From Flavobacteriales bacterium (GTDB lineage Bacteria; Bacteroidota; Bacteroidia; Flavobacteriales_F; PHOS-HE28): 64,000 nt of DNA. A program made the translations under genes and the position numbers. Below are positions 18,064-27,434 of the stretch, one piece after another; position 1 is the first letter of the stretch; every line of letters begins with the position of its first letter. The notes beneath the pieces are model-generated. The model saw nothing but the letters and a program-made list of their open reading frames with translations. It was not told where the DNA came from and searched no databases. The stretch covers positions 1 through 64,000 of the forward strand of contig JACJZH010000013.1 of assembly GCA_020635695.1 (NCBI GenBank), in the 5' to 3' direction.

Positions 18064-20607
18064 TCAGCGCGGCTCCAGGGGCAGGCACTGCACGTTGCCA
18101 CTGCGGGACACGGTGACCACCTCCACCCGACCGTCCAGGTTCAGGTCGCCCGCTGCTGCGCCATGTCCTCCTTCCATCGGGGGAAGGGGTTCGCTGCCGT
18201 CCGTGCGTATCCACCGCACGCGGTCCCGGTCCACCTCGGACACCAGTGTCCCTCCGTTCGGGACCGGTCCGATCTCGCAGGATCCTTCCACCGCGACCTC
18301 CCAGAGCGGCTCGTTCCCCTGCCGGGCGGAGAGCCTGCCATGCTGGAGGACCAACAGGTCCCGTTCGCCATCGGCATCCACGTCCGTCAGCCAGGCCTTG
18401 CCGCCGACAGCGAGCGTATCCACGACGCCGTCCAACGTGCCGCTGAAGACAGTGTTCAACGAGTCGCGCCAGATCACCCGGGTGGTGCCGATGCCCAGTC
18501 CGGGCCGTACACGGAGCACGTCGATCACACCCGGTGTGCGCAGCTCCACGGTGTGGCGCTCGCCTCCCTGCCTGTCCAGGGCCTGCACGCTGCCGTCCTG
18601 ACGCACCACCACCAGGTAGTCCTTGGTCTTGATGCGCACATGCGCCGGAGCGGCCACGGCGGGGGCTCCCGACTTCGCCTCCCATCCCTTCACCGGCCGC
18701 CCGTCGATGCCGAGGTTCAGCAGGGATCCGTTCGTGATCGGCACCAGGATCCGGTAGTCGCGCCGGCCGTCGTAGTCGAACAGCGCGATGGGCGCGGAAG
18801 CGGGTTCCTTCAGCTTCACCGGGAAGTCCTCCACGTCCCTTCCGAGCCGATCGATCAGGTGCACCTGACCGGCGGTGTTGAAGAGCAGTTGCAGTTTGCC
18901 GTTGCGATAGCGGTCCACCTGATGCACACCGCCCATGACGGGACCGTCCAGCAGGTGCGTCCACAGGGCCTTCCCCGTGCTCCCGAACAGATGAAGGCGG
19001 TGTTGTGCGTCCTGCACCAGCACCTGCAGGGCGCCCGTGGTGTGGTCCTTCACCAGCCAGGGACCGGCCTCCGGAGCGTCGCCCAGCCCGGCCGTCCAGA
19101 GCGCACGGTCCAGTGGGCGCCCGAGCGGGTCGTGTTCCAGGACCAGGCTCACCAGCCGATCTCCGTGGCGGGTGGGCAGCAATTGCAGGCTGAAGGCCCC
19201 GAAGCGGTCCCAGATCCCGGCGGCGCTGTCCATTCGAGCGGCGGCCTCGGCACGCAGCAGTCCCTTCAACCAAGGCCTGGAACGGGCCACATCGCACCAC
19301 ATCGTGCGAACGGCATCACCGCTGAGGCCGTCCACGGTGCGTCGAGCGCGTTCGCTTCGCGCCAACACCTGGCCGTCCCGCCAGGCGTCGATGGTCCGCT
19401 CCAACACCTCGCGTCGATCGCTGAACACCACCTGTTCGTCCAGCACGGCGCACCACGGCCGGGCGGGCCATTCCCGGTCCGTACCCAGCACGGCTTCATG
19501 CAGTCCGGCCACGGGAAGCTGCAGTTGCAGCACCCCGCGATGGCTGGCGGTGTCGCAGCCGCTGGGGCAGAGCGCTCCGATCCGGCGTACGGCCTCGCCG
19601 GGATCCGTGGCGCCCATCAGCAACAGGCCGTCGCCTTGGTCAGAGATGGCGCGGGTCACCAGGCCATGCACCCAGCTGAGCAGGGCATCCTGGAGGGAGT
19701 CCGGAGCCGTGGCGACGGGATGCAGGTCATCCGCTCCTTCCACGGCGCAGGCCTGGAAGGCCACCGCATCCTCGGGCAGCACATGGAGCACGTCGCGCAA
19801 GGCCTGGGCGTCCGCATGGTCCACCCCGTCGATCGCCGGCATGGATCCCCCGAGCAGCACCTGTTCGGGACGGGACCGCAGATCGAGCGCGATCCATGCG
19901 TCGGGCGCATCGATCGTGCCCATGGCGTCAGGAAGCAGCCAACGGTCCAGCAGGCGCGCACCGCGTTGCGCATGGATGAGGAGGTGTGCGTCCGAACCCG
20001 CGCCCCAGGTCGCGCGTGCCTGCTGCATCACGCCGTCGGGCGCACCCCCTGCGTCCAGGTGAAGGAGGCTCTCCTCCAGGGCATCCGCGTGATCGGCGAC
20101 CAGCAGAAGCCCCTTGCGCGTGGCGATGTGGAGGTCGGGAAGTGCGGGGTGCGGACGTCCCGTGGCCCGTTCGCCGGCCACCGGTCCTGCGCCGAGCGCC
20201 TGGCCGACCGCCCCGAAGACCGCGGGATCGACCTTGTCGGGGAAGGGCAGCACCGCCAGGGTGCCGAACCCTCCCCCGGTGCGGACGAGCACGACCAGCG
20301 GCGGGGTGTCCTCGAGGGCTGAGCGCAAGCGGCCGTCCAGCTGCACGGCATCGGCCAGACGCACCACGAGGCTGTCCAGCGCCGGCACGGCAGGGGCATC
20401 GTCCATGGCATGCCAGAGTTGCGAAGTGCCGGTGATCCGTTCCCAATCCCCGGGGAGTCCGGGCAGTTCGATCACCAGCGCGGCCGCTTCGGGCACCGCG
20501 GTCCACGGATCCGTGGCCGCAGGTCGGGGTCTTGCCCATTGCCAGATGCTCCAAACGGCGCCCACGAGGATGGCGGCCACCACGATCAGCGAGGGGATGC
20601 GGCGCAT
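18064..20607 (-). CDS. Membrane-anchored protein of unknown function with propeller-like C-terminal region
   Basis: I do not recognise a named family for this 847-residue protein. One N-terminal transmembrane helix or signal anchor (about 6-24, LIVVAAILVGAVWSIWQW) is followed by an alpha/beta N-terminal half. From about 540 onward repeats resemble an FG-GAP/PQQ-like beta-propeller (VHQVDRYRNGKLQLLFNTAG, IALFDYDGRRDYRILVP, LTDVDADGERDLLVLQ, GDLNLDGRVEVVTVS). The Asp-rich DxDGxxD loops may bind calcium. The mature domain should be periplasmic. It is one base upstream of the truncated haemoglobin gene and 79 bases downstream of rnhB. Confidence 0.8.
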   Translation of the reverse strand: MRRIPSLIVVAAILVGAVWSIWQWARPRPAATDPWTAVPEAAALVIELPGLPGDWERITGTSQLWHAMDDAPAVPALDSLVVRLADAVQLDGRLRSALEDTPPLVVLVRTGGGFGTLAVLPFPDKVDPAVFGAVGQALGAGPVAGERATGRPHPALPDLHIATRKGLLLVADHADALEESLLHLDAGGAPDGVMQQARATWGAGSDAHLLIHAQRGARLLDRWLLPDAMGTIDAPDAWIALDLRSRPEQVLLGGSMPAIDGVDHADAQALRDVLHVLPEDAVAFQACAVEGADDLHPVATAPDSLQDALLSWVHGLVTRAISDQGDGLLLMGATDPGEAVRRIGALCPSGCDTASHRGVLQLQLPVAGLHEAVLGTDREWPARPWCAVLDEQVVFSDRREVLERTIDAWRDGQVLARSERARRTVDGLSGDAVRTMWCDVARSRPWLKGLLRAEAAARMDSAAGIWDRFGAFSLQLLPTRHGDRLVSLVLEHDPLGRPLDRALWTAGLGDAPEAGPWLVKDHTTGALQVLVQDAQHRLHLFGSTGKALWTHLLDGPVMGGVHQVDRYRNGKLQLLFNTAGQVHLIDRLGRDVEDFPVKLKEPASAPIALFDYDGRRDYRILVPITNGSLLNLGIDGRPVKGWEAKSGAPAVAAPAHVRIKTKDYLVVVRQDGSVQALDRQGGERHTVELRTPGVIDVLRVRPGLGIGTTRVIWRDSLNTVFSGTLDGVVDTLAVGGKAWLTDVDADGERDLLVLQHGRLSARQGNEPLWEVAVEGSCEIGPVPNGGTLVSEVDRDRVRWIRTDGSEPLPPMEGGHGAAAGDLNLDGRVEVVTVSRSGNVQCLPLEPR

Positions 20608-20686
20608 GCGGAGGTCAAAGCTACCGGGCCCGTGCAGCGCCTCGTGCACGCGGGAGCGACCGTGTGCACACCTGCGTGTGGACAGG

Positions 20687-21289
20687 TCAGAGGTCGAGCT
20701 CCAGTTGCTCGGGCAGCAGGCGGAAGGTGCGCCGGTGGTGCTCGCAGGGACCGATCAGCCGAATGGCCTCCCGGTGGTCCGGGGTGGGGTAGCCCTTGTT
20801 CACCGCCCAGTTGTACGCCGGGTGCCCTTCGTGCAGCCCGGCCATGAGCTCGTCCCGGTGCGTTTTGGCCAGGATGGAGGCCGCGGCGATGCTGCGGAAA
20901 CGGCCGTCGCCCTTCACCAGGCACACGTGCGGGATCCCGGGGTAGGGGGCGAAGCGGTTCCCGTCGATCAGCAGCAGTTCGGGCCGTGCGGCGAGCGCGG
21001 CGATGGCCCGGTGCATGGCCACGAAGGAGGCGCGCAGGATGTTGAGCGCGTCCACCTCGGCGGGGCTGCAGGCGGCCACGGCCCAGGCCAGGGCCTTCTC
21101 CTCGATCAGGGGGCGGAGCTCCTCGCGGCGGGCGGCGTTCAGCTTCTTGGAGTCGTTGAGCCCGGGGATGCGCACCCGTGGCGGCAACACCACGGCAGCG
21201 GCCACCACGGGGCCCGCCAGACAGCCGCGTCCGGCCTCGTCGCAGCCGGCCTCCACCAGCCCTTTGGTGTGGTGTGTGGCCAAACGCAT
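20687..21289 (-). CDS. rnhB: Ribonuclease HII
   Basis: RNase HII cuts RNA in RNA-DNA hybrids and removes misincorporated ribonucleotides. The 200-residue length is standard. Catalytic carboxylates are visible in CDEAGRGCLAGPV, LLIDGNRF and SIAAASILAKTHRDELM. The family's KGDGRFRSIAAAS segment is intact. A short TACTTCG sequence four bases before the start resembles the local promoter box with one fewer spacer base. Confidence 0.96.
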   Translation of the reverse strand: MRLATHHTKGLVEAGCDEAGRGCLAGPVVAAAVVLPPRVRIPGLNDSKKLNAARREELRPLIEEKALAWAVAACSPAEVDALNILRASFVAMHRAIAALAARPELLLIDGNRFAPYPGIPHVCLVKGDGRFRSIAAASILAKTHRDELMAGLHEGHPAYNWAVNKGYPTPDHREAIRLIGPCEHHRRTFRLLPEQLELDL

Positions 21290-21307
21290 GGTGCGAAGTA
21301 ACGGCGC

Positions 21308-22429
21308 TCAGGCCAGCACCTTGGCGATGCTCTCCCAGAGGCCACGGGCGGTGGCATCCCAGGTGTAGCGTTCCGATCGGACCAGCCCTTCGCGCGCCAG
21401 GCGGTCCCGGAGCCCGGGGTCGTTGGCCAGGGTGCGGAGGCCGTTGGCGATGTCGTCCACATCGAAGGGGTCGCAGTAGAGGGCGGCCTCGCCGGCCACC
21501 TCGGGCAGGCTCGTGGCCTTGGCGGCCAGGACGGGCACGCCACAGCGCATGGCCTCCGCCACGGGAATGCCGAAGCCTTCGAAGTAGGACACGTAGGCCA
21601 GCGCCATGGCCCCGCCCAGGGCCTTCCGCAGGTCGTGCTGCCCCAGTCTGCCGGTGAACACGACCCGGTCGGCATGCGCCAGACCCTTCCAGGCCTCCTT
21701 CATCCGTTGGTCCCACCAGAAATCCTCGCCGACGATCACGAGGCGCAGGTCCTGCTGCCCGGCGGCCACCCGGTCGAAGGCCTGCAACAGCCGGGCGATG
21801 TTCTTCCGCGGGTGCAGGGAACCCACACAGATCACGTACGGATGGCCATTGGTGAGCTTCCTTCGCGCCGCGACCTTCTCCTCGTCCGTGGCAGGACCGA
21901 ACACGGTGCCCACGCCGTTGTGCACCACATCGATCTTTTCCGCCGGAACGCCATAACGGTCCATGATGTCCTGCTTGCTGAAGCCGGACACGGTGACGAT
22001 GCGGGCGGCCTTGCGGGCGAAGCGGGGGAAGAACTTCCGATAGAACCTGCGATAGGCGGGGGGCAGGTCGTCGGGGTGGTGCTCGAAGTTCAGGTCGTGC
22101 ATCACGGGCACCTGGGGAACGCTGGTGCGCAGGCTCAGGTAGCCGTCGGGCGAGAGGAAGAGATCGGCCTTGTGCTTCCGCAGGAGCCCGGGCACCACGG
22201 CATCGAACCAGATGCGGTAGAGGATCGGGTGCCGGGTGGGCGGTCCGGCCGCCACCGGGACCACGTTCGGCGCATAGATGAACTGCGCGTTCCAGGGCCG
22301 GTCGAACAGGAAGATGAACTGGTGCTCGGGATGGGCCGTGACGATCCGCGAGAGGGTCTCGTGGGCGAACCAGCCGATGCCTTCCAGGCGGCCGGGCAGC
22401 AGCAGGCGGGTGTTGACGGCGATGCGCAC
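21308..22429 (-). CDS. GT4-family glycosyltransferase
   Basis: The 373-residue protein is a GT-B retaining glycosyltransferase. The C-terminal nucleotide-sugar site is clear: YVICVGSLHPRKNIARLL, RVVFTGRLGQ, SYFEGFGIPVAEAMRCGVPVLA (E-x7-E) and SLPEVAGEAALYCDP. The N-terminal acceptor domain includes PVMHDLNFEHHPD. It is cytoplasmic or membrane-associated and probably adds a hexose to a polysaccharide precursor. It is divergent from the flippase-Wzz-Wzy genes, suggesting a shared surface glycan locus. The sugar specificity cannot be read. Confidence 0.92.
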   Translation of the reverse strand: MRIAVNTRLLLPGRLEGIGWFAHETLSRIVTAHPEHQFIFLFDRPWNAQFIYAPNVVPVAAGPPTRHPILYRIWFDAVVPGLLRKHKADLFLSPDGYLSLRTSVPQVPVMHDLNFEHHPDDLPPAYRRFYRKFFPRFARKAARIVTVSGFSKQDIMDRYGVPAEKIDVVHNGVGTVFGPATDEEKVAARRKLTNGHPYVICVGSLHPRKNIARLLQAFDRVAAGQQDLRLVIVGEDFWWDQRMKEAWKGLAHADRVVFTGRLGQHDLRKALGGAMALAYVSYFEGFGIPVAEAMRCGVPVLAAKATSLPEVAGEAALYCDPFDVDDIANGLRTLANDPGLRDRLAREGLVRSERYTWDATARGLWESIAKVLA

Positions 22430-22459
22430 CGGGGAAGGCGCTGTTCACCGCGCCGTCGG

Positions 22460-22467
22460 CGAAAATA
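22460..22467 (-). promoter_or_regulatory. Putative -7 box (TATTTTCG) of the GT4 gene
   Basis: It fits the local octamer and lies 30 bases before the minus-strand ATG at 22429. Confidence 0.5.
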
Positions 22468-22522
22468 ACCGGCACCGGGTGCCGTTGGGGGGCGGGGTCC
22501 GGCTAATTTGCCCCACTCCGTC

Positions 22523-23971
22523 GTGCAACGCCGTTTTCTGACCAACCTGGCCCTGGTGCTGGTGCTGAACCTGCTGGTGAAGCCCTTCTACATCCTGGGC
22601 ATCGATGCCGGTGTGCAGGACGCCGTGGGAACGGCCACCTATGGAGGCTACGCCGCGCTGCTGAGCCTGAGCTTCCTGCTGAACATCCTGCTGGACGCGG
22701 GCATCACCAATTTCAGCGCGCGGCACATCGCGCAGCACACCCAGCTGATGCGCAAGCACCTGAGCGGGGTGCTGGCCGCGCGGGGGCTGCTCGTGGTCCT
22801 GTACGGCGCGGTCACCTTCGCGGCGGCCTGGGTGCTCGGCTATCGGGGCGGAGAGCTCACGTTGCTGGCCTGGCTGGTGCTGAACCAGGCCCTGGTGGCC
22901 ACGATCCTGTACCTCCGCGGGCACATCGCGGGTGCCCAACGGTACCGGCAGGACAGCCTGCTGAGCGTGCTGGACCGGCTGCTGCTGATCGTCATCGTGG
23001 GCGGCCTCCTCTGGGGAAGGACCACGGGCACCCCGTTCCGCATCGAGTGGTTCGTGTGGGCGCAGACCGCGGCGTATGGGATCACCCTGATCACGGCCCT
23101 GGCGCTGGTGTTGCGCATCGCGGGTCCGGTGCGTCCGGTGTGGCGGCCCGTGTTCATCTGGAGCATCGTGCGCCAGAGCTTTCCCTACGCCCTGCTGGTG
23201 CTGTTGATGACCTTCTACTACCGCACGGACAGCGTGATGTTGGAGCGGATGCTCCCGGACGGGGCCTTCCATGCGGGCGTGTACGCGCAGGGCTTCCGCT
23301 TCTTCGAGGCGCTGAACATGCTGGGCTACCTCTTTGCCGGGTTGCTGCTGCCCATGTTCAGCCGCATGCTGAAGGAAGGCAACGATGTGGGCCCGTTGGC
23401 CGGCCTGGCCTTCCGCCTGATGCTGGGCGGTGCCCTGGTGGTGGCGGTGGTGGCCGGACTGGAGGCGCAGGCGGTGATGGACCTGCGCTATTCGGAGGCC
23501 ACGGAGCTGTCGGCCCCGGCCTTTGCGGTGCTCATGGGCTGCTTCGTGGCGGTGGGCACCACCTACATCTTCGGCACCCTGCTCACGGCGGCGGGCGATC
23601 TGCGCCTGCTGAACACGATGGCGGCCGGGGGCATGGTGCTGAACATCGTGCTGAACCTGGTGCTGATCCCGCAGTACCAGGCCTTGGGCGCCGCCTGGGC
23701 GAGCCTGATCACGCAGGGGCTCACCGCGCTCGTCCAGCTGGTGTTCGCGGCCCGGCGCCATCGGGTGGCCCTGCCTTGGCACCTGTGGGTGCGGGCACTG
23801 CTGGTCGCCGGCAGCACCGCCGGTCTGGTGGTCCTGCTGGGAATGGCCCATGCCGGTGCTCCGTTACGCCTGGCGCTCGGGCTCGCCGGGGGGCTGGTCT
23901 TCGCCGTTGGTTCCGGCCTCATCTCTCCGAAGGGCATCGCCGTGGTACTACGCGACCGCGAAGCGCGTTGA
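22523..23971 (+). CDS. Wzx-like polysaccharide flippase, MATE/MVF-like superfamily
   Basis: The 482-residue protein has about 12-14 hydrophobic helices and the layout of the polysaccharide biosynthesis (Polysacc_synt) family, which flips lipid-linked glycan units across the inner membrane. Visible features include LNILLDAGITNFSARHIAQ near the N-terminus and LLTAAGDLRLLNTMAAGGMVLNIVLNLVLIPQYQALGAAWASL in the C-terminal half. A start is uncertain: a TTG at 22508 or this GTG at 22523. The GTG is preferred because a promoter-like TAATTTG (22504-22510) overlaps the TTG. It heads a run of glycan export genes. Confidence 0.9.
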   Translation: MQRRFLTNLALVLVLNLLVKPFYILGIDAGVQDAVGTATYGGYAALLSLSFLLNILLDAGITNFSARHIAQHTQLMRKHLSGVLAARGLLVVLYGAVTFAAAWVLGYRGGELTLLAWLVLNQALVATILYLRGHIAGAQRYRQDSLLSVLDRLLLIVIVGGLLWGRTTGTPFRIEWFVWAQTAAYGITLITALALVLRIAGPVRPVWRPVFIWSIVRQSFPYALLVLLMTFYYRTDSVMLERMLPDGAFHAGVYAQGFRFFEALNMLGYLFAGLLLPMFSRMLKEGNDVGPLAGLAFRLMLGGALVVAVVAGLEAQAVMDLRYSEATELSAPAFAVLMGCFVAVGTTYIFGTLLTAAGDLRLLNTMAAGGMVLNIVLNLVLIPQYQALGAAWASLITQGLTALVQLVFAARRHRVALPWHLWVRALLVAGSTAGLVVLLGMAHAGAPLRLALGLAGGLVFAVGSGLISPKGIAVVLRDREAR

Positions 23972-23986
23972 CGCCTGGGGAAGGCG

Positions 23987-23993
23987 TATTTTG
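23987..23993 (+). promoter_or_regulatory. Possible -7-like box (TATTTTG) ahead of the first Wzz gene
   Basis: It is a seven-base variant with one fewer spacer base than the common octamer, 22 bases before the ATG at 24016. The assignment is weak. Confidence 0.3.
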
Positions 23994-24015
23994 CGCCTCC
24001 TTTTGCCCAGCCTGC

Positions 24016-25035
24016 ATGACCGGAACGGACCCGCGCTCGAACCTGGACTCCTTTGATCTGGTGCTTTTCCTGTGGGCCCGGAGAAAGCTCATCCTCGGGG
24101 TCACCCTGTTCGGCCTGGTGGCCGGCGTGGTGGCCGCCTTCGTGATCCGCCCGCTGTACATGAGCGAGGTGATCATGTTCCCGGCCATCACCAACTCGGC
24201 CTCGAAGGCCCTGCTGAACGAACAGAGCACCGGCCGGGACGACATCCTGGCGCTGGGTGATGAGGAGGACTCCGAGCAGTTGCTGCAGATGCTGCACTCG
24301 GACGCCATCCGCGACCGGATCAGCGAGAAGTACGACCTGATGCAGGTGTACCGGATCAAGCCGGACAGCCGGCACCGGCGCACGGAACTGCGCGAGGCGT
24401 TCGACGACCACATCAAGTTCGAGTACACGAAGTTCAGCAGCGTGCGGGTGGAAGTGCTGGACGAGGATCCGGAACGCGCGGCGAACATCGCCAACGACAT
24501 CGCGGCCCAGTTGGATTCGGTCTGGAAGGACATGGCCCATGAGCGTGCGGAAAAGGGCGTGGAACTGGTCCGCCAGCGCGTGGCCGAGCTCGAGGAACAG
24601 ATCGGCATCTGGGACGACAGCCTGCGGGTCCTGCGTCGCCTGGGCGTGCAGGACTATCATTCCCAGGCGGAACGCTACAACGAATACCTGGGTGCTGCCA
24701 TCGTGAAGGGTGACCAGCGGGCCATCAAGGCCTTCGAGGACCGCTTCGCCGTGCTGGCGGAATATGGGGGCGCCTACGTGACCATCCAGGACCGGCTGTA
24801 CAGCGAGACCAAACGCCTGAGCATGCTGCGCATGAAACTGGAGCAGGCCGAGGCCGACCTGCAGAGCGAGCTGCCCCACAAGTTCGTCGTGGACCGTGCC
24901 CAGCCGTCGGACAAGAAGGCCTATCCGGTGCGTTGGCTGGTGGTGGCCGTGAGCACGGTGGCCGCCCTTCTGCTGGCCCTGCTGCTGATCGTGGTCCAGG
25001 AGAACATCAAGAAGATCCGGACCACCCATGGCTGA
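24016..25035 (+). CDS. Wzz-like polysaccharide chain-length determinant protein
   Basis: The 339-residue inner-membrane protein has an N-terminal transmembrane helix (about 28-48), a large periplasmic coiled-coil-rich domain and a C-terminal helix (about 302-325) preceded by KAYPVRWLVVAV. That is the classic polysaccharide co-polymerase topology. There is no tyrosine kinase domain. It should set polymer length with the nearby Wzy. The stop overlaps the start of the second Wzz-like gene by eight bases. Confidence 0.88.
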   Translation: MTGTDPRSNLDSFDLVLFLWARRKLILGVTLFGLVAGVVAAFVIRPLYMSEVIMFPAITNSASKALLNEQSTGRDDILALGDEEDSEQLLQMLHSDAIRDRISEKYDLMQVYRIKPDSRHRRTELREAFDDHIKFEYTKFSSVRVEVLDEDPERAANIANDIAAQLDSVWKDMAHERAEKGVELVRQRVAELEEQIGIWDDSLRVLRRLGVQDYHSQAERYNEYLGAAIVKGDQRAIKAFEDRFAVLAEYGGAYVTIQDRLYSETKRLSMLRMKLEQAEADLQSELPHKFVVDRAQPSDKKAYPVRWLVVAVSTVAALLLALLLIVVQENIKKIRTTHG

Positions 25036-25972
25036 GGAACTCTCCTTTCGTGGTTTCTTCCAGGTGGTCCGGGACCGCAGGAAGACCTTCCTCGTGGTGG
25101 GGGTGGTGGCCATCGTCCTGTCCGCGGTGCTCAGCGGGCCCTCCATCATCACTCCGCGGTACCTGAGCACGGCCATCGTCTACCCGGTGAACCTCAACAG
25201 CTATTCGGTCGAGACCCGTACCGACCAGCTCCTGCAGTTGCTGGAGAGCAACAGCATCCGGGACAGCCTGATCACCCGGTTCGATCTGGCCCGGCATTAC
25301 CGGGTGGACACGCAGAGCGCCGGGGGGTATTTCCGGCTCTACAACGAGTTCAATGATCGGGTGGAGATCAGCAAGACCCGCTACGAGTCCGTGCAGATCG
25401 AGGTGCTGGACGAGGATCCCGTGCGTGCCCGCGACATGGTGAACGCCATGCTGCACCAGGCCGACCTGCTGGCCCGGCGCCTGCAACGGGAGAAATCCGA
25501 GGAGGTCCTGCTGATCGCCGAGCGGGCCCTCACCAACGAGCGGACCAAGCTGGACTCGGTGGAAGCGCTGCTCGATTCCCTCCGTCAGGCCACCGGACTG
25601 CTGGTGTACGAGGGACAGACCGAGGAACTCACCCGCGGTTACCTGTTGCTGCTCTCCAATCCCAACGTGCCCTCATCCCGGTTGGAGGAGGTCCGGGAGA
25701 TGTTCCATCAGCTGCAGGAGAGCGGTGGTGAGTTCCGGCACCTGACCTCGATGAGCGACCGCTTCCGTGCCAACTACGACAGGCTGCTCACCGAGTATGA
25801 GCGCGTGGTGAACGATGTGACCAAGGAGCTCACGTACACCAATGTGATGGTGTACCCCGAAGTGCCGGACAAGAAGGTGTACCCGATCCGCTGGCTCATC
25901 GTGCTGATCACCACCGTGTCCGCCCTGTTCCTCGCGTTCGTGCTGCTGGTGTGGCGCGATCAACGCAGTTGA
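25028..25972 (+). CDS. Second Wzz-like polysaccharide co-polymerase
   Basis: The 314-residue protein has the same topology as its neighbour: helix near 20-42, periplasmic coiled coil, helix near 282-306 after KVYPIRWLIVLITT. Both share the EVLDEDP...A..N segment (VEVLDEDPERAANIAND versus IEVLDEDPVRARDMVNA), so they look like ancient paralogues. Two adjacent copies may form a mixed complex or control two lengths. It is followed one base later by the polymerase gene. Confidence 0.85.
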   Translation: MAEELSFRGFFQVVRDRRKTFLVVGVVAIVLSAVLSGPSIITPRYLSTAIVYPVNLNSYSVETRTDQLLQLLESNSIRDSLITRFDLARHYRVDTQSAGGYFRLYNEFNDRVEISKTRYESVQIEVLDEDPVRARDMVNAMLHQADLLARRLQREKSEEVLLIAERALTNERTKLDSVEALLDSLRQATGLLVYEGQTEELTRGYLLLLSNPNVPSSRLEEVREMFHQLQESGGEFRHLTSMSDRFRANYDRLLTEYERVVNDVTKELTYTNVMVYPEVPDKKVYPIRWLIVLITTVSALFLAFVLLVWRDQRS

Positions 25973-25973
25973 G

Positions 25974-27434
25974 ATGACCGCCCTGCTGAAGCGGCACTGG
26001 ATCCCGATCACCTGCACGCTGTTCGTGCTGGTGAACGCGGTGCTGGTGGCGAACGAGTTCTACTGGTTCACGGCGCTGCCCGCCGTGCTGCTCGTGATCT
26101 GGGCCCTGGTGGGTTCGCTGGACCGCCTGCTGTTCTTCATCGTGTTCGCCACCCCGTTGAGCATCAACCTGGAGCAGCTGGACCTGGGGGGGGTCGGTGT
26201 GTCGCTGCCCACGGAACCCTTGATGGTGGGCGTGATGCTGCTGTTCCTGCTGAAGCTCGGTCTGGAAAAGGACGTGGTGCCGAAGGCCGTGTGGCGGCAT
26301 CCGATCACGATGATCATCGTCGCCCAGTTGATCTGGATGGCCGTCTGCATCCTGCCCAGCGAGATGCCGGTGGTGAGCGTGAAGTACCTGGCGGCGCGCA
26401 TGTGGTTCGTGACGTGCATGTTCTTCCTGATGACGCGCCTGTTCACCGAGCGGCGGCACATGCACACCTTCTTCTGGGTGTACCTGCCCGGGTTGGCCAT
26501 CGTGATCGCCTATACGCTGATCAACCACGCACAATACCATTTCGAGCATGATCCGGCGCATTGGGTGATGACCCCCTTCTTCAAGGACCACACGTCCTAC
26601 GGCGCCATCATCGCGTTCTTCCTACCGTTCACCGTGGCGGCCCTGGGCATGCCGGGGTACTCCCGGACCCGGAAGGGCGTGGCGATGATGTTCCTCCTGC
26701 TGTTGACGGTGGGCCTGGTGTTCTCCTACACGCGTGCCGCCTGGGTGAGCCTGGCCGGTGCGTTGGGCATGTTCCTGGTGATGAAGCTGCGCGTGCCGAC
26801 GTGGGCCCTGCTGCTGCTGGCGCTCGCCGGCGGGGCGGCCTACCTGGTGGAACGGGACCAGATCACCATCGCCTTGGAGCGCAACCGGGACGAGAGCTCG
26901 GACGACCTGGCCGAGCACGTGAGCTCGATCTCCAACATCTCCTCGGACGCCAGCAACCTGGAACGGATCAACCGCTGGAACTCGGCCCTGCGCATGTGGC
27001 AGGAACGGCCGTTGTTCGGATGGGGGCCCGGGACCTACATGTTCCAGTACGCCCCGTTCCAGGCCAGCGAGGACCGGACGATCATCAGCACCAACTTCGG
27101 TCGGGGGGGCAACGCGCACAGCGAGTTCCTCGGCCCGCTTTCCGAGCAGGGCGTGCTGGGCATGCTCCTGATGGTGGCGTTGGTGGCGGTCACCATCGTG
27201 CGCACCATGCGGCTTTTCCAGCGCCTGCCCGAGGGGGAGGACCGCCGCCTGCTGATGGCCGCCTTCCTGGGGTTGGTCACCTACTACCTGCACGGTGTCC
27301 TGAACAACTTCCTGGACCTGGACAAGGCCTCGGTGCCCTTCTGGGGCTTCACCGCCATGGTGGTGATGCTGGACCTGAAGAACCCTGCGCCTCAGCGGAA
27401 GCGGCAGGTCAGCAGCGCGATGTCGTCCAGGTAG
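25974..27434 (+). CDS. O-antigen polymerase/ligase family (Wzy/WaaL-like) membrane protein
   Basis: The 486-residue polytopic protein has about 11-12 hydrophobic helices and a large periplasmic loop (about 320-385) containing RINRWNSALRMWQERPLFGWGPGTYMFQY. This is the Wzy_C signature with conserved Arg and Gly-Trp-Gly-Pro-Gly. It should polymerise or ligate lipid-linked glycans. It closes the flippase-Wzz-Wzz-Wzy run. Its 3' end overlaps the convergent PP2C gene by 43 bases. Confidence 0.9.
   Translation: MTALLKRHWIPITCTLFVLVNAVLVANEFYWFTALPAVLLVIWALVGSLDRLLFFIVFATPLSINLEQLDLGGVGVSLPTEPLMVGVMLLFLLKLGLEKDVVPKAVWRHPITMIIVAQLIWMAVCILPSEMPVVSVKYLAARMWFVTCMFFLMTRLFTERRHMHTFFWVYLPGLAIVIAYTLINHAQYHFEHDPAHWVMTPFFKDHTSYGAIIAFFLPFTVAALGMPGYSRTRKGVAMMFLLLLTVGLVFSYTRAAWVSLAGALGMFLVMKLRVPTWALLLLALAGGAAYLVERDQITIALERNRDESSDDLAEHVSSISNISSDASNLERINRWNSALRMWQERPLFGWGPGTYMFQYAPFQASEDRTIISTNFGRGGNAHSEFLGPLSEQGVLGMLLMVALVAVTIVRTMRLFQRLPEGEDRRLLMAAFLGLVTYYLHGVLNNFLDLDKASVPFWGFTAMVVMLDLKNPAPQRKRQVSSAMSSR

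Noticed and set aside
22508..22522. TTG start for the flippase
   Set aside because: It lies in a promoter-like TAATTTG and the GTG at 22523 gives a similar N-terminus, so GTG is preferred but not proven.
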